The position numbers and the translations under genes are program-made. A DNA stretch of 64,000 bases from Asterella californica. Lineage: Eukaryota > Streptophyta > Marchantiopsida > Marchantiales > Aytoniaceae. Location: assembly GCA_036924285.1 (NCBI GenBank), contig JAYKYS010000001.1:1907501-1971500 (forward strand). The letters run 5' to 3'. Position 1 is the first letter of the stretch. Each line of letters starts with the position of its first letter. Of this stretch, positions 22,237 through 36,405 are shown in pieces. Under the pieces are notes generated by a model, which saw only the letters and a list, made by a program, of their open reading frames with translations, did not search any database and had not been told where the DNA came from.

Positions 22237-23918
22237 GTTCGTGAAGTATTCTTCTTTAGGTGGTGTTTCGTGAGAGTGTCTTAGTGTCTTACGTGACGAG
22301 TTACGGATTTGTATTTATGGATGGAGGATTGATCCGAGTTCTAGATCTTTCATTTCCGAATCCATTCCATATCAAACTTCACTACATCCATCGTGATCAT
22401 TTTTGACAATGATTCGTTGTCTACTTTGGTGTGATGAGTGAGGAGAGTGATGGATTTGCCTACTCTAATAATCTTGCAGATCGTCTCTGATAATCTTGCC
22501 GATTGTCACATACAAAGAGAATAGAGACCTGACTGTGTACGTCTCACTTTGATGAGTGAATGGACTTGAACTTTCCAGCCAACATCCCTTTCAATGTTTG
22601 AGTGGACATCCAATGTCACTACCGACAAAAGATCAGCCATCGTACGCGAATTGTGAGGAACTTTGATAATCAAGTAATGGCTTCCTCATTCTTTTTTGCA
22701 GTACCTTCTATCATAGATCGATTCAAGGTCATCATCTTGACTTTGTGAATATCGTGTGTTTCTGTGTCATTATAATCTCTTCGTCTGACGAGAATGATTA
22801 TCCTAAGGTTGGGGTTTGAAGTATTTTGGTTTGAAAGGGTGAGATTGTTTTAGGATTAGAACTCGTTCTATGGTGCAAAGTAAGGATAAAGTGGTCTCCA
22901 ATCTCTTTTCTCATTGGTATATTTTTTATCAATTAAGTTCATCCAAGTCCCAATGATAGTTTTGGGATTTTGGAGGTATTCAGGGGGTCATTCACAAACT
23001 ATGAGGTCTCGTTGAAAAGCTCCCAAGTGGGACTACAATCTCTAGAGGAAGATCGATCGATTTAGAGCTCTGAGCGCGGTGTTAAGATCGTCCAAAGTCA
23101 AGGGGTAGAATTCGTTCACTCACTCTCTCGTTCTCAGTCGCTCACTCTTGCACCCTAAACACTCTCCTCTCTCTTCTAAACCCTCTTGTCTCAAGCTTAA
23201 CTCCTCTTCTACTCTTACCTCCGATCTCTTCTCCTTTCTCTCTCTCTTTTCAAAGCTCTTGCAAGAGATTCGTCATCTTTCTCCAATTTTATTTTTATGT
23301 TCGTGTCATCTTCCTCTCATATGCGAACATTGTATGCATACTGATTCGTTTCGAGTAGATGAAAACTTAATACACTGCTTAAATCAAATTCTTTTTATGT
23401 TAGATAAACTCAACATTATCAAGTTCTTGTATAAATTCATGTAAATACAAATGGCTATTGTTAACACACAAATGATGAATCTCGTATTGAGATCAGCTCT
23501 AACATAAAATCATAATGAGTTAACAGAGATATCAGTTAAACAATTTGCTCGTATCAACTTCATGATAGAAAAGAATTTCACACTAAATCAATGAAATCAA
23601 AAGCACTTTTGATTTCTTCTATCTCTCTTCCTGCTCTTGATTTCAGTGTAAAGAGTAATTTTCTGTTTCTTCACTTCTTCTTTTTTCTGAAGATTCTCTA
23701 GCCTTTCTTTTCTCGTCTAAAGATGTTTGCCTATAATCTAGAAAGACTTTTCTGTATTCAGTTTAGTCTTTCAAGCTCTCTTCGTAAGAGGAGAGAACAG
23801 AAGTTCTTTGGTTAGAACTATGAGCTTTATTACTCTTAGCAGATTCTGAAACAATCGAGTTTCATGACCTTGCTCAAATATGATAATCTTCTTGTTGTCT
23901 TGTTTCATTGGCTCGTCT
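22237..23918. other. Spacer between the gypsy and copia elements
   Basis: No gene recognised. The left part continues the sequence interrupted by the gypsy insertion (joined through GTTC). Around 23130-23330 it is pyrimidine-rich with many CTCTC runs; the 98-codon frame there (23148-23444) reflects base composition. Confidence 0.4.
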
Positions 23919-24199
23919 TGTTGAAGAATAATATATAAGTTCACGTTCGTTCTATGTGTGACTGTATAGTTTTTTGTGTGTAGTCAGTATCTGTCCTTAT
24001 GACCGTTCAGTTCTTATCTCAATTCCTATCTTCTTCTTGTGTACCTACGTTGTGACTCTCATTTGGTCTCATGTTCCTCACTGAGACACCTTCAATGACC
24101 TCGATCTCTGGAGATGATGACACCAATTGTCTGATCTCATTTTCGCAGCTTCAGTTGTGTGTGGGCTCTTGCAAGAACCTAACTCTTGCTTTATCAACA
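23919..24199 (+). repeat. 5' LTR of the copia element
   Basis: 281 bp with TG..CA ends. Diverged from the 3' LTR, including a deletion/insertion region around the CCTCGATCTCTGGAGATG word. Confidence 0.92.
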
Positions 24200-24211
24200 T
24201 GGTATCAGAGC
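24200..24211 (+). other. Primer-binding site (initiator tRNA-Met)
   Basis: TGGTATCAGAGC immediately after the LTR is the standard Ty1/copia PBS, complementary to the 3' end of initiator tRNA-Met. Confidence 0.95.
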
Positions 24212-24537
24212 TAGGTAGAGAGATGCAAGAGAGAGCTTTGCAAGGGGGCTTGACAGGAGGAACGGAAGTGGGTACATCCGTATTTCAAAATACCTTTCCA
24301 GCGAACATATTTTCGATCGATTCTGACCTCGTTTGAATCATCACCATACTTTGTCGAACTTTGTCCTCGATTTGAAGGTCTTCGAGGTCTTTTTGGGAGA
24401 AACTAAAATTTTACGAGTACTATCTCTACCCCACATCACATATATAGTGCGGTCTTACTTTCACTTTGTCAACCATCATACTAAGTTTCGTTTCATTTGG
24501 AGATTGTTTGGTTAGACCATGCTCGTGACAGTGCACA

Positions 24538-27500
24538 ATGACGTCAGTTATCATAAAGGACAATTTACTTTATGATTCTCATAAGTTGAATACTTCGAAC
24601 TACCCTATCTGGAAAGCTAAGGTACAAGTCATACTTGCTGGATATGACTTGTGAAAGTTTGTTATTGATTTACATGAGATACCTATTGTTCTTGAAAGAT
24701 GCTATTGTTTGAGACAGATGTGATCAGTTAGCACTTTCTGTTATCAAGATGGCAGTGAAAGATGTTGAACTAGTAGATATCTTAGATACAGAAACTTTGA
24801 AATCAGCATGGGATACTTTTACCAGAAAACATGAAGTGACCACTTCATGTTTTAAGAAAGAAGAAAAGTTGAGAGTTCTTAAGGGTAAGCTCGCAACCTT
24901 GCAAATGCAAGAGGGTCATTTTATGGCCCTCAAATCTCTCTTAGAGGACATCAAAACCCTAGGAAGAAGAGTTGAGGGTTCAGAGGCTAATCATTCGTTT
25001 CTTGAAAGTCTCCCCCTACCTATGAGGCATGTGTGAAGGCTATGGAGGTTTGTTCTGGAAAGATTGAGATGGACGAACTGGAGAGTTTGGTGCTGCAAGA
25101 ATAACTCAATATCGAACAGAAGAACAAACAAAAGGCAGCAACTGACGGATCAGTTTTGCTGCACATCAACAAACAGAGGGGAAACTTTCACGGGAAGAGG
25201 AAATCATTTCCTCCCAAAAAAAGGTAGAATAGGAGTGCTGGGTCAAGCAACCAAGGAGAAGGCTCTTCGACATATGCAGAAGATGACAGGAAGCGAAAGA
25301 CTGGAAACTGTCATTACATTGATAAATCAGGTCACTATGCTCGTGAGTGCAGATTGAAGACAAGACACGAAGGTCTTGGTAAGGACAAAAACAAAGCAAA
25401 TCTTGCTCAGACTAAGTCTCATGACAAAGATAATGAGCAACTATCTTTTATTGCTATGTACACCAATAAGTTAGATCATCCATGGTGGATAGATTTTGGA
25501 GCATCTAACCATATCTCTTCCATTCGAGAGTTGTTCCACAACTTCCAGGATCAGTGGAGCAATAGTCGGTCTAGGAGATGATGAGAGATACGAAGTTAAG
25601 AGACAAGGTGATATTCACCTCCAACTACCTACTAGAGCAGTATTTTGAGTTGACTGAGTTTGGTACATATCTGGTGTGGTGCATAACTTGCTCAGTGTTG
25701 AGAGGTTAGTCCAAGCTGGCTTTTACATCAACTTCAACAACAAAGGCGGCATCATACAAGACAATCAAGGTGTAGTAGCAAGAGACAATGTGGTAGGTCA
25801 TTTATATGAGCTTGAAGCTACTTTCTTACCTGAAGTTTTGCTTAGTGCTAATGTATAAGACAGATTTGTGACACAAAAGACTAAGTCACATGAGTTCAAA
25901 TAGAATGAACTTGATGTACAAGTTCAACCTAGTTGATGGAGTACATAAATTAGATTCTTTGCACAAGCCATGTGAGATCTGCTTGAAGGGAAAACACTTT
26001 CAGAAGAAGTTCCCTTCAGCAGCAAGAAGAGCTACAACTCCACTAGATTTATTGCATATAGATCTAGCAGGACCCATTGATCTCTCATCATTTGGTAGAG
26101 CTGAATATTATCTATTGATAGTTGATGATTACTCACGAAAAATGTGAGTGAGTTTTTTGAGGAAGAAGAATGAAGCTTTCACACACATGAAAGACTTCAT
26201 AACTGAAGTTGAGCTTCAGAATGATAGAAAAATTCAAAAAATCAGGAGTGACAAAGGAAAGGAGTTTTTGTCCAAAGCAGCGGAGGCTTTCTACAAAACC
26301 AAAGGCATCGTACGACAACTAAGTGCACTTTATACTCCAGAACAAAACGGAGTGGTGGAGAGGAAGAACAGAGTGGTTGCTGAAGTAACCAGATGTCTAC
26401 TCAAGGATGGAGGATTACCTAAGACGTTCTGGGTTGAAGCAGTTAACACTGCAGTTTATCTTCTCAACCGAAGTCCAACAAAGGTGATGGAAGGTATGAG
26501 TCATGAAGAGGCTTTCACAAGTATAAAACCTGATATCTCAAACCTTAGAGTTTTTGGGTGCAAGGTCTTTGTACTTGTGCCTAGAGAGTTAAGGAAGAAG
26601 TTAGACGATTTGACAATAAAGAGAAGATGGTCATTAGTAGAGATGTTCTCTTTGATGAGGCAAATCATACTGCTCATCTTGGGGTAGAGAAGGAGACTAC
26701 CATTACCTCCAATGGTATTAGTCTAGCTTTCAGATTTTCTCTTTCTGAAATGTTACAAGATAATAAGTCTGATGGGAATGTACCAGAAGCTGTTAGAGGT
26801 GGTGTAGATGTTGATTTTGATGAAACAGAAAATATCTTGCACTCACCTGAGTTGGTAGTAGATCTAGGAGATCTTGCCACACCAGTTACAGTTCCAGCTT
26901 CAGTACCTGAACAAGTGCTTCAACCACTTCCAGATCAAGTAAGAAGATCTACTCGAATCAAGAGGCTACCTGTTTGACTTGCTGAGATGTGGTTAGCAGA
27001 CGTGATTGATAAGAAAGAACCACTGAAGTTCGAAGATGCTATGAAGTTTGAGAAGTGGACAAAGGCAATGAAGGAGGAGTTTACTGCATCGCAGAAAAAG
27101 GTTACTTGGTTCTTGAAAACTCTTCTTGAAGAGAAGAAGTTGATTGGAACCAAATGGGTGTTTAAAATGAAGTACCATGCTGATGGTACAGTTCAGAATA
27201 AAGCTCGTCTTGTAACCAAGGGCTATCTACACCAACAAGAGGAGGACTATGATGAGACGTTTACTCCTCTAGCGAAAATAAGTTCTGTTAGGCTGCTAAT
27301 AGCATATTCTATGCTTCAGAACTGGAAAGTATGACAACTAGATGTGAAGAATGCTTTTCTGAATGATAAAATACAAGAGGGAGTATACATTCAGCAGCCA
27401 CAAGGTTTTCATGTTGCTGGAAAAGAACAGTTAATATACAAACTTCATAAAGTCTTGTATGATCTTAACTAGGCTCCTAGAGCTTGGTTTACTAAGAAAT

Positions 27501-28540
27501 ACAATTTTTTAAGGAAGAAAGGTTTCTCTTCTAGAAGAGGAGATCCTAATTTATATATCCTAGTTACAGCAAAAGGGAGAGTAGTGTTGCTACGATGTAA
27601 TCTTTTAGGCAGCGATGAAGAGACTATCTCTTTAGTGAAGTTACAGTTATCTACAGAGTTTGAGATGACTGACCTAGACAGACTTACCTACTGTCTTGGA
27701 GTTCATTTAGTCGAAGATGGAGAAGATCTGTACCTTGTACAAGATAAGTATATCAACGATACGTTGAAGGAGTACCAGATGCAGGATTGCAAGCAAGTGC
27801 CTACTCCAATGATACTTTCAAAGGATTGATCTACTCAACATGGATTTGACGAAGCGGTTGATAAAACTGAGTACATGAGACAAGTGGGGAAGCTGATCTA
27901 TTTGGTTGTAACGATCAAATCAGATCTAGCTTATGCTGTAAGTAAGCTTGACCAGGAGATGGAGGATCCAAGAGTTCCACATTTGAAGACAGCGAATTGA
28001 ACACTCAGGTATCTGAAAAGTACTACGTTTCATGGATTGAAGTTTACTTCAATTAGTTCTAAAGTTCTAACAGACTTTACGGATGTTGATTGGGTATATG
28101 ATGTCATAGACCAGAAATCAAGATCCGGTTATGCATTCCTGTTTGCAGGTGCAGTTGTTACTTGGCAAAGTATGAAACAGAAAGTTTCTTCTTTGTCATC
28201 CACAGAAGTCGAATATCCTGGACTGTGTAATGCAGTTCAGGAAGTGGTGTGGATAAGATGGATGCTGGAAGATATGAGAGAGGTTCAAAGAGAACCAACT
28301 ATCATTTTTACTGATAACATGAGTAGCATTGCTCTTGTCAGAAATCCAATCCATCATGCAAAGACAAAGCACATTGAGGTGCAGGTCCATTTTATTCGTG
28401 ACAAAATACAAAGTGGAGAGATATGTGCTACTTGGGTACGTACTGATGACTAACTGGTAGATATATTCACTAAACATTTGTCTAAACCTCAGTTTGACAA
28501 ACTGAGAAATGACCTTGGTATATGTGAATTACCCGTGATC
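24538..28540 (+). pseudogene. Ty1/copia Gag-Pol remnant
   Basis: ATG at 24538 opens Gag (LNTSNYPIWKAKV). A damaged knuckle with SGHYAREC lies near 25330. The protease WWIDFGASNHIS (near 25485) has Phe after the catalytic Asp where Ser or Thr is normal. The integrase zinc region ends at about 25990, its core has DLLHIDLAGP and later SDKGKEF and EQNGVVERKN (near 26340). RT begins KLIGTKWVFKMKY (near 27140) and keeps QLDVKNAFLN, but the YVDD region is replaced by VVLLRCNLLGSDEE (near 27585), so catalysis is lost. RNase H with SSTEVEYPG follows, and DIFTKHLSKPQFDKLRNDLG closes the protein. At least seven in-frame stops are visible, most one transition away from an expected Trp, Gln or Arg codon. 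Confidence 0.93.
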
Positions 28541-28550
28541 TTACGAGGGG

Positions 28551-28832
28551 TGTTGAAGAATAATATATAAGTTCACATTTGTTCTAGTGTGACTGTTCAG
28601 TTCTTTGTGTGTAGTCGGTACTTGTCTTTATGACCGTTCAGTTCCTATCTCAGTTGCTATTTCTCTCTTGTGTACATGCGTTGTGACTCTCACTTGTTCC
28701 TTCCTCTGTTCTTTCAAAGAGACACTCCAATGACGGGTCTCTGGAGATGATGACACCATTTGTCTGATCTCATTTTCGCAGCTTCAGCTTGGTGTGAGCT
28801 CCTGAAAGAACCTAACTCTTGCTTTATCAACA
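28551..28832 (+). repeat. 3' LTR of the copia element
   Basis: 282 bp preceded by a short purine run (ACGAGGGG), the remnant polypurine tract. It ends CTTTATCAACA. Confidence 0.92.
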
Positions 28833-30393
28833 CATCTCCCTCTCCAACAACATCTTCCTCTCTTTCACCCAAGTTTTCATGCAGTGTTGCAGCATGAGAA
28901 CGAAATGAACAGATCGTCCAAAGGCAGGAAAGTAACTATCATCGCATAACGATAAGGATCTGGTCACGTCTCAACATTTACATCACGACATCTTGGAGAC
29001 TTCATTACACTCGTTGCTCGGTGCTTGCCAGAGAAATAAACGCTTTGAGAGAATCTGGGGTTTGAAAGGATTGGGCATTCAGATCGAAGAGAAAACAGTC
29101 TGAGGGTCTCTACGGAAGACTACTGTTCGTCACAGAAGTCACGAGACAAACTCCTTCGTCTCGTGTTCTACACTTTCTTTGTTTCTCGTTAGAGTTATTT
29201 TTTCTGATAGCTCTTCCGCAGATTACATATAATCAGTGAGTGCAACTCGCTTCTGATGTGGTGTAAACAGACCATGCTCTCCGTCTTCCTTGGTGCAAGA
29301 TAAGTTCCTAGTTACTTTTAGATGTTCCTGTACCTTGGTTTCCCGGCCATCGTCCTCCGTATGTGGTGAGATGGTGCCGGTCGTCTATGATTCTTTGGGT
29401 GAGGCTTAACACCGAAAGGATGACCCTGTTGATGTGTCCCCCAGTTGATGACTCGTTATAAAATTCGTGTGATTCACACCAAAGAAAAGATTTGACGATT
29501 CTATGTCATGGAGACGACGCCGAAAAAAAGTCTAAAAACCCACGCTCCCAAACAGACTGATGACGATATCGGTTCGAAGCTAAAGTTGGGTCAAATATGA
29601 TTTATACTTTAGCAGAGTGCTATATTGTAGTAGCGTAAACCTCTCCCCATGGGCATGCCCATACACTATAAAACGGTGTGGAGACACCTAATTTGAAAAT
29701 AGTCTAGATACTCGCGCGACGGGTGTGATGCTCTGGACTCCAATCATACAAACGTAACATATTTAAACTTTGGGTTTCACTGAGCTGCGCTTCTGCATCC
29801 GGTCCGCCTGATGTTTGTGTATTACCGTCATATGATCAGTATTTTGAACTCAACGGATCAAGAAAAACTTGAAATCTCGGGACGGGCTGGACCAAAGCGA
29901 CGGTTACTTCAAATCCACAGCTTCCGCTAGGAGTCCGCACATTTCAGGGAACGTTGCTGTGAATGTTCCCCATTGAACGTTCGCGTCTGAATCAGCTGGA
30001 TCAACGTTAACATCCACCGGGAGCTGCGTCTCCTGGGGATGTTCGATCATGAGCCATGGCCAAGTGCTTGAAGAACATTGTGATTATAAGTATTCGCATT
30101 GACTGCAGAATCTGGACCTGTGCTCCTTGAAGGTTCAGCCATTTGCACCCATCTGCAAGCGTTTGCAGACATCTAGTGAGTGGAAGTGCTGGTATCTACT
30201 CGGGGTCCAGGCCCTGCGTTTCTGGATAGGTCGATCCATTCTACGCAGCTGCAATTGCTTGAAGAATATTGTAAATTTCGACACTAATCGGAGGACTGGT
30301 GTTTCCAAGGAGGTCGAGTTATTCTTCACAATTGCTACTCCCGTGCAGAACATCGTCAGTGAGAGCACTGACACTACATCAGGCCTCTTCATC
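28833..30393. other. Spacer before the coiled-coil gene
   Basis: No gene recognised on either strand. The frame of the downstream coiled-coil gene is open from 30127, but without an ATG before 30394 and with no family resemblance in that leader part, which may be 5' UTR or an upstream exon. Confidence 0.4.
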
Positions 30394-31299
30394 ATGGTGG
30401 ACGATCAGGAGGGGCCAGTGAGCGTTCTAAAGCCCAATCTTCTGGAGACAGTACAGAAAAATTACGATGACATGATAGAAACCTTCCGGGAATTGCAGAA
30501 TAATTTGAATAGCTTCGTGGCGAGAATACTTATGGCAGAGTTCCAGTTAACGAATGTGAGGGCGGAAACAAACGACTTGGAGAACCAAAACCGAGATCTG
30601 GAACAGAATCTCCGCAACATGAAGGAGAAGTACCAGAAGAATGACGGGGTTGTGACCGAGCTGCGGAAGGAGGTCACCTCATTGCGTGGGCAGGTAGCTG
30701 ACTTCCATCGGAGGGCACAAGAACTTAGCATAAGCCTTGCCTTGGTACAGCATGAACTCAACATGCTGCGCATGCAGGCAAGGCCACCGTCTTATTTTCT
30801 AGGTCTGAAGCAAAACGATGAAAAGAAAAAATCCTCTCAACCACAAGAGGAGGAGTGCAGCCAGGGAGCCAAAAAGCGCCTCAAGTCGGCTCGAGACAGC
30901 CAGAAGAAGAAGCCTGACTCGGGAACGCATGATACTGGTCCAGGAGACACCTCCGTTGAAGAAGAACAAGAAGAAGCTGGAACTGTTACACGAGAAGAAG
31001 GCGTCAACGGTCTACAGCAAGATACCAAAGCGGTCTCAGTTTCTGGCCCTTCTTCTTCGATGGAACCGCACAATGAATATCAGGGGAACTCGGCCACTGA
31101 AAAAGAAGCCAAACCTGCGCAAGAAGTGGATACCTTTCTCCCGGAAGGTCCTGTCAGTGAAGTCATTTCAGAGCCTGTTCCTGAAGCTTTTTCCCCCGAA
31201 TCGCCTACTCCTTCAGCTGTTGAACTATTGCAGAATCTTCAACTTCCAGCTAAAATTCCACGGCGTAGCATTCATCCACAACAGCCAGGCGACGCATAA
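30394..31299 (+). CDS. Coiled-coil protein of unknown function
   Basis: Starting at the first in-frame ATG (30394) the frame gives 301 residues. Residues about 15-125 are rich in heptad-compatible Leu/Val/Ile with charged positions (QLTNVRAETNDLENQNRDLE and onwards through LRKEVTSLRGQVADFHRRAQ), a long coiled coil. The second half is low-complexity: Lys-rich (KKRLKSARDSQKKK, a possible nuclear signal), then Glu/Ser/Pro-rich, closing with a basic IPRRSIHPQQPGDA end. The frame is open upstream to 30127, so a longer N-terminus or a 5' exon is possible. Overlapping frames on both strands reflect the repetitive composition. I recognise no family. The length and the clear coiled coil make a real gene likely, but it could be the last exon of a larger one. 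Confidence 0.55.
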   Translation: MVDDQEGPVSVLKPNLLETVQKNYDDMIETFRELQNNLNSFVARILMAEFQLTNVRAETNDLENQNRDLEQNLRNMKEKYQKNDGVVTELRKEVTSLRGQVADFHRRAQELSISLALVQHELNMLRMQARPPSYFLGLKQNDEKKKSSQPQEEECSQGAKKRLKSARDSQKKKPDSGTHDTGPGDTSVEEEQEEAGTVTREEGVNGLQQDTKAVSVSGPSSSMEPHNEYQGNSATEKEAKPAQEVDTFLPEGPVSEVISEPVPEAFSPESPTPSAVELLQNLQLPAKIPRRSIHPQQPGDA

Positions 31300-31512
31300 C
31301 TGCACATCTTCTGGGCCTCTCCGGTGCTGCGCCAAACTACTCATGAAATCTGCGTGACGTGACATGAACATCACGCAGATAGACTTTGTATATCGTCAGG
31401 TGCGATATGATCACGCATGGTACAACACTTTTACGTGATTTATTCTACGATATGCACTCGATATAACATGTCATAGGCGTCAACATTCTATCAGATCAGG
31501 ATCTAGACTATT
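31300..31512. other. Spacer between convergent genes
   Basis: A short stretch between the stop of the coiled-coil gene and the duplicated 3' end of the peroxidase gene. It holds an imperfect inverted repeat (CTGCGTGACGTGA / TCACGCAG near 31350-31378) that could form a small hairpin. Confidence 0.4.
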
Positions 31513-31885
31513 ACGTTCTCTCCTTCTGTTTTGGTACCTTCCAGTCGAGTTGATTAATCTCCAGGGATAAAAAAGGTAATATAAGAAATTTGCATACAAC
31601 TGATAAGAAGCGGAGTGAATGAGTGGTTATGATGATGTCATTACGTCAAGAATTGACATGTTAAAATTATCCATTTCAGTGATGTGTGAGTGACTTTGCC
31701 TGCTGTTTCTCGCTCTATCAACCAACTGCAAGTACATGTTTAACTGAAGAGAAGAATGTTTGTACAGAACAAGTTTGTAAGCTTCGAATTTAGTCATCAC
31801 CACACCACAACTCTTTGTCTGTTTTTAGAATGGTGATTAATGCTAATTCTAGTATTTTCTAACTAAGTCTGGAACTAAGGAGCAA

Positions 31886-32072
31886 TTACTTCTGCATGTC
31901 GGATACAAGCTCGATCAGTGGCTCCGAATCCTCCAAGCGGAGGGAGTTGGGCTTCCTACAGTTAAGTCGAATCTCTCCATTCTTTCCTTTGAGAATCTTC
32001 ATGTTCGACATTTTGAGCATAGAAGCTGTGAAATCTTGGAAGAACTGGGTCTGATTGTTGGAATATGTCTGA
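31886..32072 (-). pseudogene. Orphan copy of the peroxidase C-terminus
   Basis: The downstream copy of the 560-bp duplication repeats the peroxidase codons from about QTYSNNQTQFFQ to the stop (LIELVSDMQK). No peroxidase sequence precedes it, so it is an untranslated leftover beyond the functional stop at 32446. Confidence 0.85.
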
Positions 32073-32445
32073 ACGTTCTCTCCTTCTGTTTTGGTACCTT
32101 CCAGTCGAGTTGATTAATCTCCAGGGATAAAAAAGGTAATATAAGAAATTTGCATACAACTGATAAGAAGCGGAGTGAATGAGTGGTTATGATGATGTCA
32201 TTACGTCAAGAATTGACATGTTAAAATTATCCATTTCAGTGATGTGTGAGTGACTTTGCCTGCTGTTTCTCGCTCTATCAACCAACTGCAAGTACATGTT
32301 TAACTGAAGAGAAGAATGTTTGTACAGAACAAGTTTGTAAGCTTCGAATTTAGTCATCACCACACCACAACTCTTTGTCTGTTTTTAGAATGGTGATTAA
32401 TGCTAATTCTAGTATTTTCTAACTAAGTCTGGAACTAAGGAGCAA

Positions 32446-35052
<2,607 letters not shown>

Positions 35053-35146
35053 CTAGGCAGCTCCTCTGCAGCTAATCACGGTCTCAACTCCCTAAGTGAG
35101 TATCACTGGAGTGCGAGCTCTGGGTGGACTAAATCCCCGTCTGATG

Positions 35147-35154
35147 TTATTATA
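35147..35154 (-). promoter_or_regulatory. Possible TATA box of the peroxidase gene
   Basis: TATAATAA on the minus strand, about 130 bp upstream of the chosen ATG. Position and sequence are plausible for a plant core promoter; there is no other support. Confidence 0.35.
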
Positions 35155-36136
35155 CCAGTCCAGGAACAGGAGTGTTAGATCTCAAAGTAAGAATTCAATT
35201 TAACCTCATGAGTCTACGATTGACTTGAGTCACCCAAGCGGCCCCAGCTGGAGCCTCCGAGCCCCGGAGTACAGGTCGATAGTAGGTTGGCCTCTGTCCA
35301 TACTCCAGCAGTCGGTGTTCGCATCGTCATTGTTTTCCGGGCACCGTCCGAGCTGGAAATCTGTGAAAGAGTCCAGTGACCCACATAAGCAACTCCACCT
35401 CCACGTCAACATTATAAGTACAATGTCAAGCGAAAAGCTTTAAGAGGGTGCCCTCAATAACACCCTTGTGACTAGTAGAATATCCATAAATATACCGCCT
35501 CAGCTGTTGAACTTAACGTGAAACTCCGGTTACAAATGGTAGAATTATTACCGAACCTACTATTTCCAAGAAGCTGGAACCACAAAACGCTTGGTGCGCC
35601 TGGTCCCTTAGCCTAGAGAAGGTGGGACCGCTATCTATCGCTGGAAGAATTTCTCCGTTTTTGCTTCGGGCAACAACTTGATTTCCGGCAAACGGATCTA
35701 AACGGAAGATGCGGGATAAGATACTGCTTGGGGTATCGAAAACCGGGAACCAAACCGATGTGAACGCACCTTCATTCACTTGCTGAGGAAGGGGCCGCAG
35801 GATTACCGTTTGTGTTTCGCGATGATCTTCTGTCTTCTACGTACTTATGTCAAGCAGATGAAAGACTGTCAGAGCCCTGGTCGAGTTACAGTACAACCAG
35901 TATGGCCTCCCTCCACTTGGAAGAGACACAGTATAGTGAGGGAATCTTCTTATCTATGGGGATAACTCTCGTGTCTGGACGCGTGCTTGATCATGACATT
36001 CGATGAGTCACCCAGTTCGAGGAGTTCAAAATTCAAATTCCATCGCGCAAGTTGTTTAAAACCAAAATGAATCTTCTTCTAATAACTTTTCCAGCGGAAC
36101 TCCATAAATTAATTTCATGTAGAGATCAGAGGTCTT
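35155..36136. other. Upstream flank of the peroxidase gene, no gene seen
   Basis: Only short open frames lacking any family resemblance occur on both strands. No repeat recognised. Confidence 0.4.
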
Positions 36137-36198
36137 TTTGTTGGTAACTACGGTAAATGATTTGTTACAACAAATCATTTACCGTAGTTACCAACAAA
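36137..36198. repeat. 62-bp near-perfect palindrome
   Basis: Perfect 30-bp inverted arms (36137-36166 and 36169-36198) separated only by AC. The arm is TTTGTTGGTAACTACGGTAA followed by ATGATTTGTT. It would extrude as a cruciform in DNA or form a long hairpin in RNA. No coding sequence overlaps. Confidence 0.95.
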
Positions 36199-36339
36199 GT
36201 ATGTAACAGTTGGATTAACTAAACGGATCTCCAGTTTTAACTTTTATATTACACAAAATATGCACACCTTTCTATGAAAAATAACTGACATGAAAAAGTA
36301 ATGGGAGTGTCAAACTAGATAGCAGTAAATCCCAATTAA

Positions 36340-36405
36340 CAAAATGGACGTTAAACCAGTTTTTCCCCCTCCGCCGGGGGTAAAACTTGTTGAACGTCCA
36401 TTTTG
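36340..36405. repeat. 66-bp hairpin sequence
   Basis: Outer arms CAAAATGGACGTT (36340-36352) and AACGTCCATTTTG (36393-36405) are perfect. The inner arms (AAACCAGTTTTTCCCCC against GGGGGTAAAACTTGTTG) pair with a few mismatches around a TCCGCC loop. The stem is about 30 bp in total. It could be a tiny fold-back element or a small-RNA precursor. Confidence 0.85.

Larger units (their letters stand above)
23919..28832 (+). mobile_element. Degenerate full-length Ty1/copia retrotransposon
   Basis: A 4.9-kb element on + with LTRs of 281 and 282 bp (23919-24199 and 28551-28832). They start TGTTGAAGAATAATATATAA and end TTATCAACA, and differ at many positions and small indels. The PBS TGGTATCAGAGC directly follows the 5' LTR. 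Gag, knuckle, protease, integrase, RT and RNase H follow in copia order but are broken by stops. The flanking 5-mers CGTCT (23914-23918) and CATCT (28833-28837) look like a target duplication with one change. Old and inactive. Confidence 0.95.

Noticed and set aside
30818..31357. A 179-codon Lys/Arg-rich frame overlapping the coiled-coil gene
   Set aside because: It is a shifted reading of the same Lys/Glu-rich sequence and has no features of its own.
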